From contig CM077597.1 in assembly GCA_039654915.1 (NCBI GenBank), positions 93,374,001 to 93,438,000 of the forward strand: a stretch of DNA of 64,000 nt, written 5' to 3'. Positions 45,532 through 56,773 of the stretch are shown piece by piece (position 1 is the stretch's first letter; the number at the start of each line of letters is the position of its first letter). The position numbers and the translations under genes were made by a program. The stretch is from Aquilaria yunnanensis. Its lineage: Eukaryota > Streptophyta > Magnoliopsida > Malvales > Thymelaeaceae. Below the pieces are notes generated by a model. It searched no databases, was not told the origin of the DNA, and saw only the letters and a program-made list of their open reading frames with translations.

Positions 45532-46941
45532 ATGGCACCACGAACTGGCGGTGGGGGCATACCGAAACGCGGCCGTGACGCAACAAACAGAGGGGGACTT
45601 GCTCGAAAGTGCCTGAAGGCTAGTGCCAAGCGGGCCACAAGTCCGACAGCTCAATCACCGCCCTCTCTGGCATGCTCCTCCTCCTCTGACACTAAAATCT
45701 AGGTAATGAACACCCCTCCCGTGACTGTGGCTCCTGTTACTGGCACATTTCAGAAATTTGAGAAATTATGCAAGAATCGTATTGTCTCTGTTGACGAGTT
45801 ACGGAAAGAAAATTTTGCTAAAGTGGCTCTATGGGTTGAATTTTTCAAGATAGGCTCGTTCATTAGTCAGGAACCTAGAGGTTCAGAGGCTCAGCTTAAT
45901 GAGTTCTACAGAAATTTAATAGTAGATGACCAATCTCTTACCCTCATGAGCTTCGTAGATGTTATTCGTATCTGTGCATCTAAGGATTCTCTCTCTGCTT
46001 TAATTGGTGCTAAATCATATACTGAGAAAACTTTCAAAGTTGAACATAAGCACATTTTGACTTGGTTCTTTCCGGGGTTGGCTAAGGTATGTTCTCAGTT
46101 GCCTAATCGAGCTTCTCCTAGCTTGCTCGAGTCTTACTATCGGGTTTTGCATTGGATTATTGCCCATATTTTAGTGCCTAGGGAGGGGGCTAATAATGTC
46201 ACTTATCAAGATGCATGCCTTATGTATAATATCTCTAAGCTGAACAATGTGGATTTTGCTGCTCGGATCATGTCCCAAATGAAAAAGGCAGCTACCATCA
46301 AGGCAACCCCTTTGCCCTATCTTACCCTCATCACTCGGCTTCTTGAAGCCCATGGGGTAGCTTGCAACTCGGCAGAAATTCCATTGGATAGTCATGCTTC
46401 TCTTGTTGATCCTACAAATTTGAAATTGGGCGATCTCAAGTTTGATGAGGGAGTTGGCTGGACTAGAGATGAGACTACTTACAAGAAGTGTCTTCAGAGA
46501 ACACTACGAGAGGTTAACAGAAAGCGTGGGGTTATAGAGCCTACTGTGGACAATGATGCAAGCACTGATGAGGCTGATGCACATGAGCCTATTGAGTTAG
46601 AGCTGCTTGCTCATGAGTTAGCCAAAGCCAATGCACGCCTTGATTCCTTGGAAAAATCTCAAGCTGAAATTCTTGTCAAACTTGGGAAGCTTGATGATAT
46701 CCACTCCCTCATTCTCCAACTAGTTTCTCATCGAGGCCAAGGGTTTACGCCTTCCACTACCACCACTCCAGCTTCTCCCAGGGCCACCACTTTGGCGGAT
46801 CCACCTCCTAAAGCTCCTACAACTGCTGCCCCTGTTGCTCCACCACCTAGCCCCTGCCTTGCCATCATTCCCCTCCCCCAAAACCCTCATTTTGCCATCA
46901 TTCCCCTTCCCCCAAGACCCTCCTTTCCTTTCCCCTATTAG
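45532..46941 (+). pseudogene. Third ORF of the SIRE-type element (env-position ORF), one nonsense codon
   Basis: An ORF downstream of RNase H in sense, where SIRE-lineage elements carry an extra (env-like) ORF. The frame opens at ATG 45532 (MAPRTGGGG...), runs 56 codons to a TAG (45700-45702) and continues in the same frame from 45706 for 411 aa. The large part has a globular N-terminal domain (FKIGSFISQEPRG, LLESYYRVLHWIIAHILVP), an acidic segment, a heptad-like LAKANARLDSLEKSQAEILV coiled coil (about residues 300-340) and a proline-rich tail. I see no signal peptide or transmembrane segment, so an envelope role is not supported by sequence. It may be a plant-specific transposon protein of unknown role. 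Confidence 0.7.
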
Positions 46942-47496
46942 TTTTCTTTAGGATCAAGGTTTCACAGCTTGTTTGAGTTATGGCACAAACAATGTTTTTC
47001 TCTTCTTTTAGACTTGGTTTGCTCATCTATCTCTGTGACTTTTGTTCTTGTGGATTTGTTCCACATGACTCTTATGCCTTGTTATGGACGTATTTATGCT
47101 TATGTGACTATTATGACTTTCTTATGCTCCTTGTTTCACTTGTCACTTGTGCTTATAACTGTTCTTAATTCTTTTTTATTATGACAAAAAAGAGGAGAAA
47201 ATTAGTGGTTCATTAGCTTAATATTGATTATTTGCTTTTATTGATTCAAGATTATATATGCAATAAGTGAGGGGGAGTAGTATTGTTATGATGAAGTAAG
47301 GGGGAGCATGCATAGTTTAAACAATTGTGGAAGTGTTTGGTATTATATCTACTTAGTATTGATTTTTCAGTGAACATCATGTGGCTGGTCTTGTTCATTT
47401 TTTAGGGGAGACTATGTCAAATTTTTTTAAAACTCTTATTCTTAATCATTTCCAATGTTTTCTCAAAAGTTTTATCATCATCAAAAATTAGGAGAT
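46942..47496 (+). other. 3' untranslated part with polypurine tracts
   Basis: Two purine runs, GAGGGGGAG (47269-47277) and AAGGGGGAG (47298-47306), lie 190-230 bp before the 3' LTR. A weaker purine-rich stretch AAAAATTAGGAGAT (47483-47496) abuts it. The abutting one would be the functional tract by position. Confidence 0.55.
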
Positions 47497-49114
47497 TGTT
47501 GGATTTGTTCCTCTCATGACTTATGTTTATTTAATTTCGATGATAACAAAACATATTTATTTTTTGTGTTTCAAGGCTTTATTTAAAGATTTACACCTTG
47601 GTTAGTCATTCATAAAGTCTTGATCCTTGCTAGAAAAAATGTTTTCTCAAGTATATATCAAGTATTTTTAGTGATTCAAGCATTACTTGTGAATGAAGAA
47701 ATCTCCTTAGCAAAAACCTTTTTGAAGTTTGGAAGTCTAGAAGCAAGGAAATCCTGGAACTATAGTTTCAACAGGGTGAAATATTTTCAACGTATTGAAA
47801 CTGAAGTCAGTTTTTAAACCCAAAAGAATTTCATTTCTGGACAAGAAAATCATTCGAGTGAAATTTTTTCAACCTGGTGAAACTGGAGTCAGTTTTCGAA
47901 CTCAAGAGGATTTTATTTCTAGACAAGAAAATCATTTGAGTGAAATTTTTTCAACCAGGTGAAACTGGAGTCAGTTTTCGAACCCGGGAGAATTTCATTT
48001 CTGGACAAGAAAATCATTCGAGTGAAATTTTTTCAACTGGGTGAAACTAAAGTCATTTTTTGAACCCGAGAGCGTTTTATTTCTGGACAAGAAAATCAAT
48101 CGAATGAAAAATTTTCAACCGGGTGAAACTTGGATTCTAAACCTGCGTGCGAGTTTCCGGTTCGAAAAATCTTTGAAAAATAATTATAAATTAATGCCAC
48201 GTCAGATTTCCACGTGTATAAAGTGCTGACAGCTCATTAATTAAAAATATAGCCATTGGAGGTCAAACCTTGAATTTCATTATCAGACAGAACTTTCAAC
48301 CAAGTGAAAATATTTCACCCGGGTGAAACTGGCCAACAGACGCAATTTTCTGTCAAATTGATAGCAACATTCACTAGATTTCAAGGGGCCTTTTTCTGAT
48401 CATTCCAACGGTCTTCAACATCTCTTGTGCATCCATTGGAGTATAAAAACATCAAGAATCATCAAGGAAAACTCTCTTGGCAACTAGAAGAGAATCCTTC
48501 ATCAAAGAGCTTGAACTAGAAAAATTGCCAAGAACATGTGTTTGTGCTTTTATTGGTTTATTTAGTATTGAGTGCTTCCTAAATTCTTACCACCTTGTAA
48601 CTACGAAATTATTGAGCTTGCTTTGAGTGGTTGAGTGATTTCCTTGTAAGGGAAAGGGAGTTAGATAGGTTTCTAGTTAGCCTTTGGCAAAACTAGTGAG
48701 AGGTGAAGGTAGAAGGAACTACCAAAGGTGTAGGCTATTGTGTATCTTTGTGTTTCATAGTGGAGAAGAAAAGTCTCAAGTGGTGAACTTGAGGAAAGGA
48801 GTAGGCTCTCAAGTGGAGAGTTCGAACCTCTATAAAAATTCTCTTGTGCAAGCTTCTCCTTCTTTCTATATACTTGAGCTTTAGTTTGTGTTTTATGCAA
48901 CCTATCTTGATTAAACTTGTTTGTTTTCAAAACCACTTCAAAGGTAGCTTCCAAAGCAAAATTTAGGTGGATTGTGGTAGTCATTTTCTGGTCAAAATAG
49001 AGTTAATCATTATTCTTTAAGTTTAATTTGAGTTTGAGGGTTCAAGAACTCATTTGTGGTTTGTTTTGGAATACAACTAATTCACCCTCCCTCTTGGTTG
49101 CACTTGGCCCAACA
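47497..49114 (+). repeat. 3' LTR of the SIRE-type element (1,618 bp)
   Basis: Starts TGTTGGATTTGTTCC and ends CTTGGCCCAACA. It carries TATAAAAA at 48442-48449. The minisatellite (47760-48130) has more ~70-80-bp units than in the 5' LTR, and a segment around 48130-48275 has no counterpart there. By eye there are about ten differences in the first ~235 bp relative to the 5' LTR. Confidence 0.93.
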
Positions 49115-49119
49115 TTAGG
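49115..49119 (+). repeat. Target-site duplication TTAGG, right copy
   Basis: Matches 29598-29602 exactly and directly follows the 3' LTR. Confidence 0.9.
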
Positions 49120-51569
49120 AAATTTTAATAACTAATCCAAATCAATTTCAAATTTTTATTTTGGTTTCACACCACAATATTTAGTTGAATGCAACAGACA
49201 GTGGAAAAGGAAACCGGTATAATTCTATCCTTTTCATTACGAATATGTTTGATCTAAACCTAAAACCTGATAATTTTTCTGAGAATGAAGCAGATAGAAA
49301 AGATTCAGACTCAATGTAATACCATTGTTATGAGAAGGAAGAGTTGTTCAAGAGGATGAACGAGAATGTTAGTACAGATATGGAGAACAGAGACATCTTA
49401 ACTGAGGTAGAGGCATTGTCATTTTGCGCTTTGCTTTGTTTTATTTGGTCATTTTAATGTCTTTTATGGTAGAATTTTTGTGTGACGCCTTGTATTTTGT
49501 TTCCCAAAGATGGCGATGGAGCAACAATTGACTGTGACATTCTTGAAGATGATTGTGAAGGTGCAACAGGTGCTAATGTATTTTTCAAGTCATTAACATT
49601 TGTTTTACTATTTGTTTGGATGGTTAACATTTGTTTTACTATTTGTGTTTATAATTTAAAACTAGAACTTTTGTTCCAGATGAAGAGGATGTGATTAGTG
49701 AAGAGGAAGCTGAAAGTAGGGAGCTCCAAAAAGTGACAGAAGGTGCTGTTGTTGGATTAAGTTTCATATGTTAAGCTGTTAGACATTAAAAGTGGGAGAG
49801 CAAACACTTGCAAGTTGTGTGTGGACACCACATTGGTTATCTGTGTATATGAGTTTAAAACTTCAATAGTAGATAGACATATGTTCATTGTAGTGTAAAC
49901 ACCTCATCAGTCAAGTTACTTCCCTCATCTATTCAACTTTAGATAATTAGAAGGCATAAACACGCATTTAGTTACGATAGAATCAAACATATTGCCTCAT
50001 TGCACTAAAAATAACAAAAATACGAAAAAAAGTCCATAAAATAAAATACACTAAATATTAATTTGTGTTTCTACATTAAAAATAAAAGACACTCAAACAC
50101 TACAAACAAACATAATAGCACCAATTTTAGACAAAAAAAGTGTTTGTATCAAATACACTCTGAAAGTGTTATTTACTCTTAAATTAGCAATTTTTCACCC
50201 AAAATTGTTTCCTTTAAAACTACCTGATCACCAAAGTGTATCATGTTCATTACATCTTCAATAAAAAATAAAAAATCAAACACCTGCCTTCATTTTTCTC
50301 CCGGTGTCGGTGGCAACCCACTTCACTTTGAGAAAATATACCTATAGACGTAACCAATTGCCTTCTCATGTTCTCTATCCAAATTGCAATTTGCTCAAGC
50401 AAATTACTACAATTTGTTTTCCTTGTACACTACAAGGCTGATGTACCACTCACAGAATTCATTTTTCACATGAGACATTGTTCCATCATCTACACAAATG
50501 CTAACCTACACACCTACAAACAGCAATCTTACCAAACGATACAAGAATATATATATATATAACATTAGATACAAACTTAGACACCACTGCACTGGCGATA
50601 GACACCAGTTAGACACAAACAGTACACTATATTTGATACCACCACACAGTATACAGCCACCATTTATACTCCTCCACAAAGAACACTGAATGCACTTCGT
50701 ACAAAAGTAAAAACCAAATAACCTGTAAAACAATTTGTCTCACAATTGCAAAAGCACTCACGAAGCACCTGCACAAAAACTATCTCCCACCAGACACCAA
50801 CTAAGAATAAAATAGACACCAGTACAAATAATTGACACCCATACCTTTCTTTCATTCCTCCACCTAGTGCTATAGGTGGGTCTGTTGTGTCCTTATCTTG
50901 CACTTCCTAACAAATTTCCACATGCAACAAATATCAGAACCAAAATCCAAACAAAACACCTTTCAACACCCCCACCCGACACCCATAATAACCCACATAG
51001 ACACCATGAATTAAAAGCCATCCCAAACCAATTCTTTATGTAGTAATAACAACCTACATCGGTGATTCGGCGACTGTACAGCATCGCCCTAATCCTTCTG
51101 TCTCTATCTCCTCTGCAATATTCTAACCGCCGGCCTGCACCATTTCTCCCGGAATGGCTGTCGTCCATCGGACGACGATCGTACAGCATCCCCGACATCC
51201 TTCTGTATTTGAATCGACTTCAAAATTCTTTCCGCCATCGTCCACCATTACCTCAAACAGATGCGCTCCAATTTCTATTCTCTCTTGCAAATTGGTCTTT
51301 ACTCTGCCCCTTGCAAAGATGGGGAAAAAAAGAGTCCAGAGTATACCACTTAAGTGTCCGTCCTTAGCTTTTTAAATTCCTAATAATTCAGTTATTTATC
51401 TTTATCCCTTAATTGTGCCAATTGCACCCCACCTAAGTTTTAAAACAGACATTATATACTTAATAGAAAACATCTAAGCGTATGTATACCATAGTGGATA
51501 TTCTCATATCTCTTTACAAAAGTGGATTTCTTTAGAATATAACAATATATTTAACTTTTAAGACAAAAA
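49120..51569. other. No confirmed gene; possible degenerate exons and TAGACACC-rich region
   Basis: 49500-49740 looks exon-like on the plus strand: acidic segments (DGDGATIDCDILEDDCEG; DEEDVISEEEAESRELQ) separated by a T-rich stretch that ends TTCCAG, an intron-like boundary. The stretch itself contains a duplicated ATTTGTTTTACTATTTGT. I do not recognise the protein. 50560-51020 repeats TAGACACC words. 51055-51350 is GC-richer and may be an old exon or 5'UTR, with overlapping ORFs but no domain. Confidence 0.35.
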
Positions 51570-51895
51570 ATCATTCAACATTGAGTTTTTTCCCTATCAT
51601 GTGTACTTTTAGATCTTTATTTCAAGCTAAAGGTAGTTTTGATCTTATTTCTCAAAATGGGGTAGTTTTTACCAAGTTGGCACTTCTCCTCACAATCTTG
51701 TCCACGTAAGAAGAGGTAATTTACATAATTGACCACCAACTTTAAGCTGATATCCATGTTGGTCCCTATTGTTTTATTTATTGATTACATCATTAAATTT
51801 TAATTTGGTATAGTTGAAACTTGATATCATATATGCACATCATACAAATATTTCATGTGGAATAGGGGTGTCACATGCTACTCACTTAATTATAA
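51570..51895 (-). repeat. Inverted-arm repeat, right copy
   Basis: Reverse complement of 27334-27670 (see there). It also faces the diverged direct copy at about 52490-52750, forming an inverted pair around a ~600-bp AT-rich spacer. Confidence 0.75.
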
Positions 51896-52489
51896 AAAGT
51901 ATCATACTTTATAATTTAATGAAATTTATTATATCACTTCACAGTACCACCTTTTTTATTGGAGCATAACATCAACTGATGTTCCCCAAACAATTTTTTC
52001 CCATTTTGTTTCACCAATATGTTACTTGAGAGTGAATGACTTATTTCATCTGAGCATTTGAGTAATTTTTTTAAAAAATGTTTTTTAGTTTTTTATCATT
52101 AACTTTTTAACAATTTTTTAAAAAAATGATATATATTTTAAAAAAAATACTAAGTGATTTAAGCTTTAACAACCAATAAGATAAAAAAATCCTTTGTATA
52201 TATCATAGGTTTTTGGTATAAAATTAAAAAAATAAACATTTTGGGTAATCATGTCAATCACAAAAACTTGTCATAAAAATGAGTTCCTTTTAATTCTTAC
52301 ATGCATATAAAAGGATAATCTTTTTTCATGCATAGGAAATTTTAGTCACTTTTTTTTCATATGGTGCCTTTTTTATACGGAAGAGATTGAGTCAAAATTT
52401 CAATGGTATTTGTCATCCAATCCTACAAAAAATAGAAAAAGAGAATAAAGAGATCAAATAGCAAAAATGAATGGAGCAATAATTAATTG

Positions 52490-52755
52490 TACATGCATTT
52501 ATATAATTCATGGAGATTCAACTAAAAAAATATGTAAGAAATGAAACACTAGGGACCAAGGTGTGAGTTGATTGACAATTGCTGGTTAATCTTGTACATT
52601 ACCTTTTGTTTCAATGGACAGCGATGTTGTGGGAGAGAGTGCCAACTGCCAACTTGGCATTAACTACCTTATTCTAAGAAATAAGACTAAAACTACCCTT
52701 GTTTGGAAATAAAGATCTCAAAGTACACTCGTTAGATAAAAAGCTCATTCAACAT
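52490..52755 (+). repeat. Inverted-arm repeat, third and diverged copy
   Basis: Shares AGTGCCAACTTGGCA (after a small duplication), AGAAATAAGA, AATAAAGATCT and AAAGTACAC with the left copy, in the same orientation, at clearly lower identity. It ends less than 100 bp from the 3' end of the neighbouring gene's coding region. Confidence 0.6.
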
Positions 52756-52787
52756 TTATAATATATATAACAAAAAAAAAGAAAGTA

Positions 52788-52793
52788 TTTATT
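52788..52793 (-). terminator. Poly(A) signal of the two-exon gene
   Basis: AATAAA on the minus strand, 40-45 bp after the stop codon. Confidence 0.55.
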
Positions 52794-52832
52794 TTCCGTT
52801 AGTACACAATACGTGGCTCTATCTTGCTAACA

Positions 52833-53970
52833 TTACTGCTGAAGAGAAATTTGACGGGCCAGGGCCAAACCATCTGGCATGGGCGCGATGAAGATTTGGA
52901 AGTTTTGGGTGCTGGGGACGTGTCCACCGGAGCTGAAGATGGCATCAAGTATCACGCCGGCAACGGTAGCCAAGAGAAAGCCGGCAGCTGCACCGAAAAT
53001 AAATCCGGCCACCGTGATTAAGGCAGCTCCGCCCTTTATTGCGGCTGATTGCTTTAAAGCGGCTGCCAGGTAATTGCCCAGCGCTGTGCCCCCTGCGGCG
53101 GAAGCGAGATTTGCTGCGCCGCGTGTCACCTGTTCAAGAATCTCCTTCGAGGGGGTGGAGTAGATGTCCCACACCATAATGGCCGCCGTAAAACCGAGGA
53201 GGGCAACCCCTGCAACCAACTTGGTGTTGGTGACGGCAGATCTTTCCTTTATTATCTCCCCACGGCCCGAGTCCCTAATAATGTCTTCGTACACAAGAAA
53301 CTTGTCTTCTTCGCTCAAATCCTTAAACAACCCCGGAAGTCCAAGCTTTCTCATGTACCTAGTAACAAGTCGCGTTTAAGTGAAAAAAAAAAACAATACG
53401 AAAAGGTTCGTAAATTTAAATTCTTTTCTTGTGTGAATTAATTAACCTGAAGACAAGCTCGTCGAAGGAGATCCCTTGCTCGTTGATCTGTTGGGCGAAA
53501 AAATCCGAGGCACGGCTGCCATGCTTGTCGTTAAAGTTGTTGATCGCCTCCCTGAACATTTTGGCGTCCTCAGCGAGGCGGCTGACGTTAACCTCGTCGG
53601 CCGGGTCGAGCAGGCGGAGCTGCTTCATGGCCTCGTCGGTGTAGGTAACGACCTTACTGAGGAACTCCTTGCGGACGGTGTAGTTGCGGATGGCCTGGAG
53701 AGCGTTGGCGACAAGGCCAATCACCTGCTCGTTGACGTCGTGGGCGATTAGGGACTTGGTCTGGTCGTCCTTCTGTTCCTCCACCAGGCCGGCGGCGTTA
53801 TTGAAGAGTGACTCGACGGTGTCGAAGTTGGCCCTGCAGTCGAGGATGTATTGGACCCTCTCGTACTCCGACCTGAACTGGATGTTGTTGATTCTTAGTA
53901 TCTCTTGGTTTCGGATCAACAACGCGAGCCGCCGGAGCTGACCCTCGTCTAGCTTTACAAGGCCTGCCAT
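52833..53970 (-). CDS. Two-exon gene for a 349-aa predicted membrane-associated protein, function unknown
   Basis: Exon 1 is 53970-53447 and exon 2 is 53358-52833, with an 88-bp intron 53446-53359. Donor CAG|GTTAAT and acceptor TTACTAG|G join in phase 2 to give ELVF-R-YMRKLG, 349 aa in all. Without splicing each half ends in or starts with non-conserved residues, and both halves share high GC against AT-rich flanks. Residues 1-215 look all-helical and charged. Residues 222-241 (LVAGVALLGFTAAIMVWDIY) and 283-316 (Gly/Ala-rich, very hydrophobic) are likely membrane segments. The tail reads IFIAPMPDGLALARQI. No signal peptide. I do not recognise the family. A helical bundle plus a hydrophobic hairpin could suit a membrane-inserting protein, but this is only an inference. 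Confidence 0.8.
53359..53446 (-). other. Intron of the two-exon gene
   Basis: An 88-bp, AT-rich (much lower GC than the exons), GT...AG intron. Its length is at the short end but normal for plants. Confidence 0.75.
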
Positions 53971-54018
53971 CTTTTCGGGTTTGTGGAGCTTAAATCTTCA
54001 GGTATGAGCCTCACGGGA

Positions 54019-54025
54019 TTTTATA
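54019..54025 (-). promoter_or_regulatory. TATA box of the two-exon gene
   Basis: CCTATAAAATCCC on the minus strand, about 50 bp before the ATG. This implies a short 5'UTR of around 20 bases. Confidence 0.65.
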
Positions 54026-54039
54026 GGCGTTGAAGGGAG

Positions 54040-56260
54040 TTCTCTTCTTTTTGTTTTTAAATCACAAAATACTAATCTATGGAAAACAATTTACCTAGAA
54101 ACAGAAACCCGTCGCATTTCAGCAATTGTTAGCCTGGGAAAATAACCCATGACAGAATAGATCGACGGCATCCTTAAAGTTGGTGGCAATCATAAAGTCT
54201 TTAGTCTTATTTCTCTGTAAGGTATTTAATAATTCCACCCAACAATACGAAGATATTGGCAAAAATAAAGAATAAAGCACTAACATTTTGGGACAACTTG
54301 AATGGGCCACTAATATTTTTTTAGCCTAACAAACTATTAACATTATTCAAAATAACCAAATAAACCACTATCATTATTCAAATGGGACAATTCACCCACT
54401 CGGATCTTAAAATATTATAAAACTCAATCATTAACTTTTAAGAATTAAAAAAATAAATCCACTTGGCTTAGAACAATTCAAATAAGCTACATTCTCCATT
54501 TACAAAGTTTCATAATCACCTTTCACAATTAAATTTTTTGAGCATAGTCTATCCGTTGCCGCTTCTAGCTCCTTCAAAATATACCATCTCCATCGTTTAA
54601 GATGAGATGCCTCTGCCTCCAGCCCCACATTGCCACTTCTGAACAATGCCTCGCTCATATTAAAGCTTAACGCAAGATTATGGTGTAATGTGAGATAGAG
54701 CAATAAGAGGATCATTGTGACCACTATCAGTAAGTTCAGGAAGATCCCAATTACTACTCACAAACAGAATATGAAGATCAATATCAACTTCGATGAGGTG
54801 ATTAAAATGTTAGATTAATAAACTTCAAATGTGCTGGGAGCAAAAGGATAAAATATAGGGACTAAACTTGGTATTCTACGCTAAGATTCTGTTAGACTTA
54901 ATGGTAAAAGTTACAAGAGTGACCAATTGAGCTAACTCAGAAACATCAATTGTTTATTTAACCCAAAAAAATATTAGTTGGTCAATCTAGCTAGCATGAA
55001 AACGTTAGTGGTTTATTCGTTATTTTTGCCAAAAATATTTCATGGGTTACTTTGACAAATTCTTCTTGTCATGATTTGTTTAAGGGAGAAGGGGAAAAAT
55101 TGTCACTAATTTTTGTTTGTTGAAGCAATTTTTTTACTAAAATTTTTATTTCATGCAAATTACCACTAGTGTTAAGGCAGAAGGGCAAATTTACTACTTT
55201 TGTAACTAAGAGTGAAATAGCCTCCAAATGTCTAATGGTTGTCTAATAGTAGAAATATTCTATTCAAAATGAGACTATTTGTGGTACATCAGCAACACAG
55301 CCATATAACCAACTAGTGAACTGCTACAGTATATTTAGATTTAGTCTTACCTATGTAATCGAGCAATGCTTGATCAGGGTTTGTTTTAATGAGTGTTTCA
55401 GGGAGCATTGCTAGCAAATGTGAAAATGCAGAGGTAACACTAGTGGCTTAAAGGGTGGATGTTGTCAAATGGTATAGGGGTTTGCTGGAGCAAAGACAAT
55501 GATGAAAATGATATATTTGAAAACTTAAAGGCCAGGGTCTTAGGTAAATGAAATTTTGAATTGAAACTGGCAAGTTTGCCATTTTTTCATGTTTGTCATG
55601 TTAATTAATTTTAACGGTTGGGGGCGGATATACTTCTAACACAAAACATTGATAATATATTTGCACTGTTCAAAAATATTAATTGCAAATTTGCCCGTAA
55701 AAAAAAGTTCAGTGGCAAAAATTACTCTATGCCTTATAGTTTAGTGGTATTTTATCTCTTTTGCCAATTACAGTCATTAGTCCCACTTCACAGATCTTCC
55801 TTCTATTTTGACCATCTTCTTTGACTGATACTACTTTGACCGGGCCAACGACTTCCCAAAGTGAATTCAGGTCATGTCCAATCGGCTTTAGTCGCTCATC
55901 GTTGACCTCATCTCCCTCTTCATGCCCATTATTGTCACCACAATCACCGTTTTTTTCATCTTCTCTAACTTTTCATGCTTAAATAACTTAAGTCCATAAA
56001 CCTTCAGAGCTACGTCATTCAATTAAGAACCCACTTCACCGATTAATTCCAAGCCTTAAAAATTTCTATCCTCTCTAACATTCGGTGATTAAATAACTTA
56101 AGTTCATAAACCTTCAGTGCTAAATCATTCAAGAACCCACTTCGTTGATTGATTCCTAACCCAAAAAATTTTAGGAAACTAGCAACACCAACTTAATTCC
56201 ATGGAAGAGAATGAGATGGAAAAGATAGTTAAAGCGCCCAATTCAAACCCGATTAGTGAT
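54040..56260. other. No gene seen
   Basis: AT-rich, with no supported coding sequence. 55400-55750 is distantly similar to 57030-57210 (shared CTTCTAA, AAATTTG, and (G/A)TGGCAAAAATTACTCT/AGTAGCAAAATTGCTCT wording), so an old repeat is likely. Confidence 0.6.
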
Positions 56261-56265
56261 CAGTT
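56261..56265 (+). repeat. Target-site duplication TCAGT of the TRIM, left copy
   Basis: TCAGT precedes the first LTR and recurs at 56769-56773 directly after the second. Confidence 0.85.
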
Positions 56266-56768
56266 GTAACACCCTCATACCCCACATGAGTGAATTGTGA
56301 TAAGCCTTATGTGGATATATAAGCTCCAACTCCCGAACATAAGCACCTAGCATTTATCCTTTTCCAAAGGATATCCCATGTGATGTGGGCAAGTGTTCCA
56401 TTGACCGGTTCTGGACCTGGGTCGTTACAAATGGTATCAGAACCAACCTGGGACCACGATGGTGTGGCATAGTGAGTGTGCACATGCATCGTCTATTGGA
56501 ACTGATCCTGAATTTGAAAGGCTACTTGGCCAATGGCTAAGTAATCCGATTAGAGAGGTTACTTGGTCTGGGGAGCCAAATAATCTTAAAGGGAGAAAGT
56601 TTGTAACACCCTCATATCTCACATGGGTAAATTGTGAGAAGCCTTATGTGGATATATAGGCTATAACTCTAGGAATATAAGCACCTAGTGCTTATTATTT
56701 TCCAACTGATATCCTATGTAGTGTTTGGTAGGTGTTTCATTGACCGGTTCTAGACTTGGATCGTTACA
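56266..56768 (+). mobile_element. TRIM (terminal-repeat retrotransposon in miniature), 503 bp
   Basis: Two direct LTRs of 164 bp (56266-56429) and 167 bp (56602-56768), both TGTAACACCCTCATA...CGTTACA, flank a 172-bp interior. TGGTATCAGAAC (56432-56443) is the initiator tRNA-Met-type PBS and AAAGGGAGAAAGTT (56588-56601) the polypurine tract. The whole is flanked by TCAGT. No coding capacity, so it would need another element's proteins. The LTRs are diverged (roughly 80% by eye), so the insertion is old. A small ORF at 56459-56659 crossing the interior is not a gene. Confidence 0.92.
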
Positions 56769-56773
56769 TCAGT

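Larger units (their letters stand above)
29603..49114 (+). mobile_element. SIRE/Maximus-type Ty1-copia element with a sevenfold internal tandem array (19.5 kb)
   Basis: Complete outline: 5' LTR (29603-31021), initiator tRNA-Met-type PBS, gag, integrase, RT, RNase H, an extra 3' ORF, polypurine tracts and 3' LTR (47497-49114), all flanked by TTAGG. RT wording (DEALGDENWILAM, RNKLDENG, MGELTFFLGLQIKQ) and the extra ORF point to the SIRE/Maximus lineage; that assignment is from family knowledge. The usual length is about 9-11 kb. The excess is explained by seven copies of a 1,495-bp gag/protease segment at 31677-42140. Coding parts carry stops and frameshifts, so it is non-autonomous now. The LTRs differ by substitutions and by about 200 bp in length. 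Confidence 0.95.

Noticed and set aside
45706..46941. Calling the third SIRE ORF an envelope gene
   Set aside because: Only its position fits. No signal peptide, transmembrane segment or furin-like site is visible.
52824..53941. Plus-strand ORFs across the two-exon gene
   Set aside because: Antisense shadows. The minus-strand model has a matching intron, TATA box and poly(A) signal.
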